A stretch of 64,000 nucleotides of DNA, taken from assembly GCA_021292105.1 (NCBI GenBank), contig JACFYK010000033.1:150449-214448 (forward strand), in the 5' to 3' direction. Below, in pieces: positions 11,925-22,064 of this stretch; position 1 is the first letter of the stretch, and the number at the start of each line of letters is the position of its first letter. A program made the position numbers and the translations under genes. Source of the DNA: Anadara kagoshimensis (Eukaryota; Mollusca; Bivalvia; Arcoida; Arcidae). Below the pieces are notes generated by a model. The model did not search any database. It worked only from the letters and a program-made list of their open reading frames with translations, and had not been told where the DNA came from.

Positions 11925-12880
11925 CAATATTGTCATGTTATTCAACACAACCAGGTGGACTATCATCAGGCAATTGTCTCAAATAACATTTAGTGTATTC
12001 AACATAACCAGGTTGACTATCATTATGCAATTATCTCAAATAACATTTAGTATACAAACAAAAAAACCCAAATTTACAATATTGTCATGTTATATAACAT
12101 AACCAGATAGACTATCACCATGCAATTATCTCAAATAACATTTAGTGTATTACATAACCAGGTTGACAATCATCATGCAATTGTCTCAAATTACATTTAG
12201 TATACACAATAATAAAATATTGAAATGTACAATATTGTATTGTTATTCAACATAACCAGGTGGACTTTCACCATGCAATTATCTCGAATGACATTTAGTA
12301 TACAAAACAAAAAAAATACCCAAATTTACAATATTGTCATGTTATTCAACATAATCAGGTGGACTATCACCATGCAATTATCTCAAATAACATTTAGTGT
12401 TTTCAACATAACCAGGTTGACTATCATCATACAATTGTCTCAAATTACATTTAGTATACACATGCAATTGTTTCAAATTACATTTAGTATACACAATGAT
12501 AAAATATCGAAATTTACAATATTGTCATGTAATTCAACATAATCAGGTGGACTATCACCATGCAATTATCTCAAATAACATTTAGTGTATTCAACATAAC
12601 CAGGTTGACTATCATCATGCAATTGTCTCAAATTACATTTAGTATACACAATGATTAAATATCAGAATTTACAATATTTTAATGTTATTCAACATAACCA
12701 GGTGGACTATCACCATGCAATTATCTCAAATAACATTTAGGATACAAAACAAAACAAAAAAACCGCAAATTTACAATATTGTCATGTTATTCAACATAAT
12801 CAGGTGGACTATAACAATATTGTAAATTTGGGTTTTTTTTGTTTTGTATACTAAATGTTATTTGAGATAATTGCATGGTG
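11925..12880. repeat. ~96-bp minisatellite with an inverted last unit
   Basis: About ten units contain ACAATATTGTCATGTTATTC, CAACATAACCAGGTGGACTA, CATGCAATTATCTCAAATAA and CATTTAGTATACA, some shortened. The final unit (about 12812-12880) is in the opposite orientation, so the array ends in a local inverted repeat. The 105-codon open frame at 12225-12542 is a by-product. Mirror at 26125-27080. Confidence 0.85.
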
Positions 12881-13442
12881 ATTCACGTTACATAATATTT
12901 GCATTAGAATTCCTGTTTTACATGCATGTTTAGATAATATCTACCAACAATTTATATATCTTTTACTCTGTAATTAATTTTTTTTTAATTTGCCATGAAG
13001 ACATGAACTGCTAAACACCAATCATAAACCATTTTTTTAACAGTTAAAACCTTGATGACCGATTAATTGTTGATTCATTTACGTGTATTTACAATAATGT
13101 ACAAATGTTTATCTAAATTATTATTTTTAAAACTTAAATCATTATTTTCAAATACCAAATTCAAACAAATGCGCAATGATACATTTCCTGCTCCACTCGG
13201 TATTGCAGTTTTCAGAACTATATACACTTTAACAGTTCATCGAAAAAAATAATGTCTTTCTGTGACAAGATTCACATATTAATAGAATAGTAATTAGATT
13301 GCTAATAATTATATGTCTGTCTGACATATTAGACAGTAAGATAAGCAAGTTGCACACAGATTAACACCGTTAATGGCAAATGTTTCAGATACTCTCCGTT
13401 TTAAGATATCTATAATATGCTGACTATAACTCCCTGTTAAAT
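12881..13442. other. AT-rich stretch, no gene seen
   Basis: On the minus strand this lies 3' of the candidate terminal exon and would be its 3' UTR or flank. I see no strong feature. The mirror stretch is 25562-26124. Confidence 0.35.
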
Positions 13443-13752
13443 TTAAAAATGTTTTTCTCTGATTGGATCAGAGCAGATTATGTAATCAAAGTCTGCCCAA
13501 TCGACTAAAATATTGATTATCCAATGATCAATGTCAATAAAGGCACTTTTACCAACCTCCGTTGGGTTCTGCCTTATATGTTCATATAATTTTGTGCTGT
13601 GATGCACAATGTAGCTTACATCTTTCGAGCTATTTTCGAGAAATTTGTTAGCATCCTCATCCGTTTTAAAGAAGTATGAATTCAGGATATGTTGTGGGAT
13701 ATGTTTGTGGTATTTTTCGGGAACATGATCTTTTATCTGTCCTTTCTGAAAA
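13443..13752 (-). CDS. Candidate terminal exon, function unknown (left-arm copy)
   Basis: Read on the minus strand, a pyrimidine-rich ATGATTTCAG acceptor (just upstream of 13752) opens a frame of about 102 codons that ends in a stop at 13443. The encoded segment is hydrophilic with a varied, protein-like composition. It is rich in His, Asp and Glu with evenly spaced aromatics (KDHVPEKYHKHIPQHILNSY near its start, NILVDWADFDYIICSD near its end). I do not recognise the family. The open frame can be extended upstream to an ATG through the acceptor, but the splice-like AG|GT context makes an internal or terminal exon more likely than a complete gene. The mirror copy in the right arm is identical in length. 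Alternatives: a chance open frame or a gene fragment. Confidence 0.4.
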
Positions 13753-14034
13753 CCTGAAATCATAAATTACAAAAATACGTAAATATAAGATACATTGGTA
13801 GGCATGCACCACTTAAAAATTATGGAAAGTAATAAAGTAGTATTTGCTTGTTCAAAGAACTTTAGATGTTTAAAGTAAAGATATTATAACGAACAAAATG
13901 GTTTAGTATAAATTTTATCAATTTTATTTTTAATCAAGTAATTTTTCAGAACTAATTATTGATCGTATAAAATTGCTAAAAAATATATATATCTTGAGGT
14001 GTTTTTATATTACACTGCCGCCATACAATGTTCA

Positions 14035-16935
14035 CAAAAATGTCAAAGAGGACTTAAGAAAGAGAATATGACACTGGAACTGCCAGAGAATTTTTTACTG
14101 TTGACAATGGAACAGTAAGTGGAAAATGTGACTGCTGATACTGGAACTGTAAACAGAAAATGTGACTGCCGATACTGGAACTGTAAACAGAAAATGTGAC
14201 TGCTGATACTGGAACTGTAATATGAAATGTCACTGTTGACAGTGGAAATGTAAGTGGAAAATGTGACACTGGAACTGTTAGAAAAAATGTGACTGTTAAC
14301 AATTGAACTGTTAGTGGAATATGTTACTGCTGACACTCGAAATTTAATTGAAGATTTGATTGCTGACACTGAAGCTGTATGAAAGAAACATTTGAAAGCT
14401 TGCACTGGAACTGTAAATATGAGACTGTTAACACTGAAACTGTAAGAAGAAAATGTTACCGCTGACACTGAAACTGGAAACAGAAAACATATACATGCTG
14501 GCATTGGGACTGTAAGAAGTAACCATGTGACTGTTGACACTGGACCTGTAAGTAGAAAATGTGACTGCTCTCACTGGTCATACAAGATGAACATGTGACT
14601 GCTGACATTAGAACCTTTAGTAGAAAATATGACTGCTGACAATGAAACTGTAAAAAGATGACTGCTGACACTCGCAACTTTGGGGCGAAAATATGTTTGC
14701 TAACACTGGAGCTGTAAGAAGTAAACATATGACTGCTGACACTGGACCTATAAGTAGAAAATGGGACTGCTGACACTAAACCTGTAAGTAAACATGGGAC
14801 TGCTGTTGACACTGGGACTGTAAGTAAAAATGTAAATGCCGACACTGGAACCGTAAGAGGAAAATATGTGACTGCTGGTACTCGAAGCTTTGAGTGGAAA
14901 ATGTGTTTGCTGACACTAGAGCTGTAAGATTTAAACATGTAACTGCTGATTCCAGACCTATAAGTAATAAGCAGCAAATGTGACTGCTCACACTAAAACT
15001 ATAAGACAATAATGTGACCTCTGACATTGAAACTGAAAAAAAACCGAAATATTTGTGCTGACACTGGAACTGTAAGTAAAAATGTGATTGTTGGCACTAG
15101 AACTGTCAAAAGGAAAGAAAATAGATTGCTGACATTCCAACAATAAAAAATATGACTGCTAACACCAGAACTGTAATTATAAATGCGACTGTAGACACTG
15201 CAACTGTAATTTGAAAATGTGAGTGCTGACACTGAAATTGTAAGAAAAAGTATGTGACTGCTGGCATTCAGAATTGTAAGTAGAACATGTGACTGCTAAC
15301 ACTGCAGCAATATACAAACACAGGCACTTCTGGATCTGTAAGAAGCAAATGTATGACTACTGACACTGGACCTGTAAGTAGAAATGACTGTTGACATTAG
15401 AACTATAAAAGTAAATGTAACTGTAAACGTTGACACTGCAACTGTAAATAGAAAATGTGAATGCTGATACTGAAACTAAGTGGAAATATAGGAATGCTGA
15501 CACTGGAACTGTAAGAAGAAAATATTTGAGTGTTGGCACTCGGAATGGTAGTTAGAACATGTGACTGCTGACACTCGGAACTCTGAGTGGAAAATGTGTT
15601 TGCTAGCACTTAGGCTGCAAAAGTAAACGTATGACTGCTGACACTGGACCTATAAGTCGAAAATGTGACTGCAAACACTAGAACTATAAGAAAAAATTGG
15701 ACTGCTGACACTGAAACCTTAAGGAGAAAATGTAACTGCTGAAACTAAAAGTCTAAGAAGAAAACATTGGATCGCCACAACAATATAAAAACCAAAAATG
15801 TTCTAATTTTACAATACGGCCATCAAATGTATTTAAACATTTAATTCAAAAATGTCAAAGGGGGCATAAGAAAGTAAATATGACTGTTGACATTGGACCT
15901 GTAAATGAGAAATGTGACCGCTGACACTGCAACTTTAGGCAGAAAATGTGGCCGCTGACAATGGAACTGTAAGCGGAAACTGTGATTGATGACACTGGAA
16001 CTTAAGAGAGAAAATGTGACTGTTGACATTGGAACTGTAAGTAGAAAATGTGTCCGTTGACACAGGAACTGTAAATAGAAAACTTTACTGCTGACACTAG
16101 AACTGTAAGTAGTGACTATTGACACTCCAACTATAAGTAGAAAATGTGACTGCTGACATTGGACCTTTAATTAGAAAATGTGACTGTTGACACTGGAAAT
16201 GTAAGTAGAAAATGTTAAAACTAACACTGAAACTGTAAGTAGAAAATGTGACTGCTGACACTGGACCTGTAAGTAGAAAATGTGACTGTTGGCACTGGAA
16301 CTTTAAATAGAAAATGTAACTGCTGACACTAAAACTGTAAGTAGAAAATGTGACTGTTGACACTGGAACTGTAAATAAAAAATGTTACTGCGGACACTAG
16401 AACTGCAAGTTGAAAATGTGACTGCTGACACTGGAACAGTAAATAGAAATGTTACTGCTGACACTGGAACTGTAAATAGAAAATGTTACTGCTGACACTA
16501 AAACTGTAAGTAGAAAATGTGACTGTTGACACTGGAACAGTAAATAGAAAATGTGACTGTTGACACTGGAACTGTAAATAAAAAATGTTACTGCGGACAC
16601 TAGAACTGCAAGTTGAAAATGTGACTGCTGACACTGGAACAGTAAATAGAAAATGTGACTGCTGACACTGGAACAGTAAATAGAAAATGTTACTGCTGAC
16701 ACTAGAACTGTAAGTAGAAAATGTGACTGTTGACACTGGAACTTAAGTAGAGAATGTGACTGTTGACACTGAAACTGTAAGTAGAAAATGTGACTGCTGA
16801 CACTGGAACTCTAAGTAGAAAATGTGCCTGCTGGCACCTGAAATGTAAGGAGAAAATACGCCAGAAGAAGAAAATTTTACAGCTGACAGTGGAACATGTA
16901 AAAGTAAAATGTGATAGCTGACACCGGTTGTTCAA
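14035..16935. repeat. 34-bp minisatellite, 2.9 kb, two blocks
   Basis: The unit contains TGTGACTGCTGACACTGGAA and CTGTAAGTAGAAAA. About 80 copies fill 14035-15770 and 15848-16935. Both blocks start with the same unique header (CAAAAATGTCAAAG then a TAAGAAAG segment, at 14035 and 15848), so one block looks like a duplicate of the other followed by divergence. On the minus strand the unit has no stop in any frame. As 34 is not a multiple of three, a 102-bp super-period yields a 34-residue pseudo-repeat and spurious open frames of up to 173 codons. Mirror at 22065-24969. Confidence 0.95.
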
Positions 16936-17356
16936 TTTTGAAACAAAGAGTCTTTGACTAATATTTAAAGATTATATTACATGCTGTAACAATTCAACAA
17001 AACTAAAATATTATCGCATGTTTAAAAATAATTTTTATTTCTCAGAATATTTAAATATTGTAACAGAAACCAAGTATTGAATGTCACTAGCAAAATTGTG
17101 TATTGCTGTACGCAGTTAGAAGAAGTAAAAGTAGATATGATGGTAACTCTTTGTCTAAAAGAATGTATGCAAGTACTTGAAGATGAATACAACTTTGTTA
17201 TGGTTTGTTCCATCTATAGGGATATAAAAATAAAATATTTAGATAATTATATTTGCCATTGGCCAAATGTTAATAAATTCTCTCTTCTTATGTGGGGTAA
17301 TTTAAGTAAAAGAAAACTGGTCAGATTTGCAAAATGTTAATCAGGAGATACGTTAC

Positions 17357-17393
17357 CAGAATCTACATTCTTTTCTTCTTTTTCTTGTGGTGT
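17357..17393 (-). CDS. Candidate small coding exon (left arm)
   Basis: Mirror of 21607-21643. The same acceptor and donor signals lie on the minus strand. Confidence 0.25.
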
Positions 17394-17762
17394 CTGTAAA
17401 ATACAAATATTTTAAAAGATAATGCCCACTTGTGAAAAACAAAAAACTAATCAAGCATAATAATTCGGATAAAATTATTTTTCATATTTTAGATATACCT
17501 TTATAAAAAGAGGCCCAATGGTATGTGCTTACATATTTCATTTCGCCATAGTTTGTTTTAGTGTGAATTATATGAAGAACTTTTAAAACAATATTTTATT
17601 CGTTGCAGTTGATAATGTATTTTCCAAGCAAGTTTTTGTAGACTTGATTTTTAAGTTTTACTGCATTTTAACCTGGTAAAGTTTTTGGTGTAAGCTGTAT
17701 TCACCTATTCTTTTAAATTTAAATCAAATTTAATACTTATAAATTTGTTTATAACCGGTCTG

Positions 17763-19210
17763 TTCATGATTGTCCCTATTTCATAAAACAGATATTCATG
17801 GTTGTCCCTATCAGTATATAATCCACTATCAAAACAAACAATTATAGTCTGTTTTAAATTTAGGTACAGAATTTCACCTGGTGTTACAATATCTATCCCT
17901 ATTTTTTATGTTGGATATTTGTTAAGAAAAAAAAAACCCAAATGTTTATTGAATATTAAGGGTTTTTTTAATTTCATAATTATTGTTATAAAAAAATTTT
18001 AGGTTTTTTTTAACTAATAAAAATAAAATAATTCATAATAAAATATTAATATAAAAAAATTGATTGTTTATTTTATTTATTCATTATTTCAAGAAACAAG
18101 GAAAAAATAAGATAAAAAGTATACTAGTTCATTTTTTCAACAAAAATTTAACGTACACAAGCAAAAAATTGTAAAAGGAATACCATGCCAGGTTGTATTG
18201 CGTATTTGCGATATGTTGTGAGATATTGCAGAGGCACTGTAGAGGAACAGATGATGAACCCAGTTTGATCCTAATCAAATTTTACTTGCATCAACATAAC
18301 CACCCAGTATCCAACCACGATATAAATGCTGCAGTTTTTCTTGGAAGCATTAAGGAATGTTGTAGAGATGAAGTAAACCATTAACATCTATGTATGAAGA
18401 AGAGTGAGTGAGTGATACATTGTTTTAAGCCGCATCAGCAATATTGCAGCTATTCGCGGCTAGACAAAGTAAAAAAACAATAGTATAAAAAAAACACAAG
18501 CTAGTAAAATTTAAAAACTAAAAATAAGAATATATAAATTTGGAAGAAATAAATATTACGTAACTGATTAAAAAAACAGCTTTATCACAGACAATTACTA
18601 AAACCTGGATTATATGATAAAAATTATATTTTATTAAATAAATCAATTTCCCGAAGGAAGTTTAAAATCTGATGTCCACTGACATTGTTAAAAAGATCTT
18701 GCATCGATGAATAAAAAGTACAGATTCGAACTCAACACCATAAATGTAATGGACTACACTGATGCTGTATCACAAATTTTGAAACATCAATTAGGGATTA
18801 ATTAAGTGACAGTGTCTATAATAGAGGAGTTTGTGATCATTGAATATTTTAAACTTGTGTTAAATATGGTATTAACTTAGGGTACGTTATTATGTTTCTT
18901 TTTCCTTTTTGTAATTTTTGTGTACTGTAAGTTAATTTATTTATTTATGGTGTGCTTGTGACTTAAATGTGGTATGAGCTTAGCATATGCTTTTATGCTT
19001 TTCCTTTTTGTAATTTTTGTGTATTGTTTTATTCATTTATTTATTTAGATGATTTGTGTCTGTTATTACCTTGTTTTCTGAAACAAACTATAACCCAAGC
19101 TGGACTTCACTTCTATTGTTTTCATATTTTCAAAAATTCATTATTGTCCCTATTTTTTAACATATTTTCCTAACATTTACCTGGATTTTTAATATAGGGA
19201 CAATCATGAA
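17763..19210. mobile_element. 1.45-kb element with 17-bp terminal inverted repeats
   Basis: TTCATGATTGTCCCTAT at 17763-17779 is matched exactly by its complement at 19194-19210. Variant copies lie just inside both ends (TTCATGGTTGTCCCTAT near 17798, TTCATTATTGTCCCTAT near 19136), giving subterminal repeats as in several cut-and-paste transposons. Inside are very AT-rich sequence, a GTGAGTGAGTGATAC-type mollusc repeat (18404-18470) and a 63-codon open frame at 18193. No clear target duplication was found. Mirror at 19785-21237. Confidence 0.55.
18193..18384 (+). pseudogene. Short open frame with a HNHP-type motif, possible transposase relic
   Basis: A 63-codon frame inside the terminal-inverted-repeat element encodes several Cys and His residues and the segment FYLHQHNHPVSNHD. 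A His-Asn-His-Pro motif is typical of the zinc-binding N-terminal domain of FLYWCH/FAR1/Mutator-like transposases and their domesticated relatives. Only this short piece is open and no catalytic domain is present. The assignment rests on one motif and its position inside a transposon-like element. A mirror copy lies at 20613-20804 on the minus strand. Confidence 0.25.
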
Positions 19211-19436
19211 TAAACCTTATAACCATGTACATGTATATGAAAACATGGTCTCTATTTTTTCTCAATCATTAACAATTAAAATGAAATTCAAGTCAGTATA
19301 AAATTTAAACACTTAAATTAAGTCTAACAATTTTATTAATTATAAAATAGGTGAGCTATGATGTCTTCTGACAACTCTTGTTTCAAAATTAAGTAAGTCC
19401 AGTTTTTTTTATTTAATAAATAATAAATGTTAAATA

Positions 19437-19554
19437 AACACACACACACATACACACCACCTGATAAAGATATTATCGTAGTGTTTGATAAAATTGCTAT
19501 GGTTTTTTTACGAAATAATATCTTTATCAGGTGTGTGTGTATGTGTGTGTGTGT
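19437..19554. repeat. Palindrome centre with 38-bp spacer
   Basis: The last matching inner bases are CTGATAAAGATATTAT (19461-19476) and their complement at 19515-19530. Bases 19477-19514 are unpaired unique sequence, with a CGTA/TACG pair near the edges. The inner arms carry an (AC)n-(GT)n tract (about 19437-19457 and 19534-19554). The spacer does not resemble the sequencing hairpin-adapter sequence I know, which argues against simple adapter read-through. Confidence 0.9.
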
Positions 19555-19784
19555 TTATTTAACATTTATTATTTATTAAATATAAAAAAACTGGACTTAC
19601 TTAATTTTGAAACAAGAGTTGTCAGAAGACATCATAGCTCACCTATTTTATAATTAATAAAATTGTTAGACTTAATTTAAGTGTTTAAATTTTATACTGA
19701 CTTGAATTTCATTTTAATTGTTAATGATATTGAGAAAAAATAGAGACCATGTTTTCATATACATGTACATGGTTATAAGGTTTA

Positions 19785-21237
19785 TTCATGATTGTCCCTA
19801 TATTAAAAATCCAGGTAAATGTTAGGAAAATATGTTAAAAAATAGGGACAATAATGAATTTTTGAAAATATGAAAACAATAGAAGTGAAGTCCAGCTTGG
19901 GTTATAGTTTGTTTCAGAAAACAAGGTAATAACAGACACAAATCATCTAAATAAATAAATGAATAAAACAATACACAAAAATTACAAAAAGGAAAAAGCA
20001 TAAAAGCATATGCTAAGCTCATACCACATTTAAGTCACAAGCACACCATAAATAAATAAATTAACTTACAGTACACAAAAATTACAAAAAGGAAAAAGAA
20101 ACATAATAACGTACCCTAAGTTAATACCATATTTAACACAAGTTTAAAATATTCAATGATCACAAACTCCTCTATTATAGACACTGTCACTTAATTAATC
20201 CCTAATTGATGTTTCAAAATTTGTGATACAGCATCAGTGTAGTCCATTACATTTATGGTGTTGAGTTCGAATCTGTACTTTTTATTCATCGATGCAAGAT
20301 CTTTTTAACAATGTCAGTGGACATCAGATTTTAAACTTCCTTCGGGAAATTGATTTATTTAATAAAATATAATTTTTATCATATAATCCAGGTTTTAGTA
20401 ATTGTCTGTGATAAAGCTGTTTTTTTAATCAGTTACGTAATATTTATTTCTTCCAAATTTATATATTCTTATTTTTAGTTTTTAAATTTTACTAGCTTGT
20501 GTTTTTTTTATACTATTGTATTTTTTACTTTGTCTAGCCGCGAATAGCTGCAATATTGCTGATGCGGCTTAAAACAATGTATCACTCACTCACTCTTCTT
20601 CATACATAGATGTTAATGGTTTACTTCATCTCTACAACATTCCTTAATGCTTCCAAGAAAAACTGCAGCATTTATATCGTGGTTGGATACTGGGTGGTTA
20701 TGTTGATGCAAGTAAAATTTGATTAGGATCAAACTGGGTTCATCATCTGTTCCTCTACAGTGCCTCTGCAATATCTCACAACATATCGCAAATACGCAAT
20801 ACAACCTGGCATGGTATTCCTTTTACAATTTTTTGCTTGTGTACGTTAAATTTTTGTTGAAAAAATGAACTAGTATACTTTTTATCTTATTTTTTCCTTG
20901 TTTCTTGAAATAATGAATAAATAAAATAAACAAATCAATTTTTTTATATTAATATTTTTATTATGAATTATTTTATTTTTATTAGTTAAAAAAAACCTAA
21001 AATTTTTTTATAACAATAATTATGAAATTAAAAAAACCCTTAATATTCAATAAACATTTTGGGTTTTTTTTTTCTTAACAAATATCCAACATAAAAAATA
21101 GGGATAGATATTGTAACACCAGGTGAAATTCTGTACCTAAATTTAAAACAGACTATAATTGTTTGTTTTGATAGTGGATTATATACTGATAGGGACAACC
21201 ATGAATATCTGTTTTATGAAATAGGGACAATCATGAA
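19785..21237. mobile_element. 1.45-kb element with 17-bp terminal inverted repeats (right arm)
   Basis: Mirror of 17763-19210. The two copies lie head to head around the palindrome centre, each about 275-290 bp from the spacer. Confidence 0.55.
20613..20804 (-). pseudogene. HNHP-motif open frame (right arm)
   Basis: Mirror of 18193-18384, identical translation. Confidence 0.25.
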
Positions 21238-21606
21238 CAGACCGGTTATAAACAAATTTATAAGTATTAAATTTGATTTAAATTTAAAAGAATAGGTGAA
21301 TACAGCTTACACCAAAAACTTTACCAGGTTAAAATGCAGTAAAACTTAAAAATCAAGTCTACAAAAACTTGCTTGGAAAATACATTATCAACTGCAACGA
21401 ATAAAATATTGTTTTAAAAGTTCTTCATATAATTCACACTAAAACAAACTATGGCGAAATGAAATATGTAAGCACATACCATTGGGCCTCTTTTTATAAA
21501 GGTATATCTAAAATATGAAAAATAATTTTATCCGAATTATTATGCTTGATTAGTTTTTTGTTTTTCACAAGTGGGCATTATCTTTTAAAATATTTGTATT
21601 TTACAG

Positions 21607-21643
21607 ACACCACAAGAAAAAGAAGAAAAGAATGTAGATTCTG
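21607..21643 (+). CDS. Candidate small coding exon (right arm)
   Basis: A good acceptor (TTTGTATTTTACAG, ending 21606) precedes 37 bases encoding TPQEKEEKNVDS plus one base, followed by a GTAACG donor. The phase fits the candidate exon at 25252. Reading through without splicing reaches a stop at 21661-21663, so it could instead be a short terminal exon. The evidence is splice-like signals and phase only. Confidence 0.25.
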
Positions 21644-22064
21644 GTAACGTATCTCCTGATTAACATTTTGCAAATCTGACCAGTTTTCTTTTACTTAAAT
21701 TACCCCACATAAGAAGAGAGAATTTATTAACATTTGGCCAATGGCAAATATAATTATCTAAATATTTTATTTTTATATCCCTATAGATGGAACAAACCAT
21801 AACAAAGTTGTATTCATCTTCAAGTACTTGCATACATTCTTTTAGACAAAGAGTTACCATCATATCTACTTTTACTTCTTCTAACTGCGTACAGCAATAC
21901 ACAATTTTGCTAGTGACATTCAATACTTGGTTTCTGTTACAATATTTAAATATTCTGAGAAATAAAAATTATTTTTAAACATGCGATAATATTTTAGTTT
22001 TGTTGAATTGTTACAGCATGTAATATAATCTTTAAATATTAGTCAAAGACTCTTTGTTTCAAAA

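Noticed and set aside
13067-13252. 61-codon open frame
   Set aside because: It is interrupted in the other arm by a one-base homopolymer difference and has no features of a gene.
14043-16735. Series of Ser/Val/Phe-rich open frames up to 173 codons (mirrored at 22264-24961)
   Set aside because: They are translations of the 34-bp minisatellite, open in all three frames of one strand; single-base indels just switch frames. No start, splice or domain evidence.
17077-17340. 87-codon open frame with several cysteines (mirrored at 21660-21923)
   Set aside because: No recognisable domain, and it abuts the more splice-like candidate exon on the opposite strand. Treated as chance.
19477-19514. Spacer as an unremoved sequencing hairpin adapter
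   Set aside because: The sequence lacks the adapter's characteristic GGAGGAGG and CAACAACAAC-type repeats. A fold-back artefact by another route remains possible.
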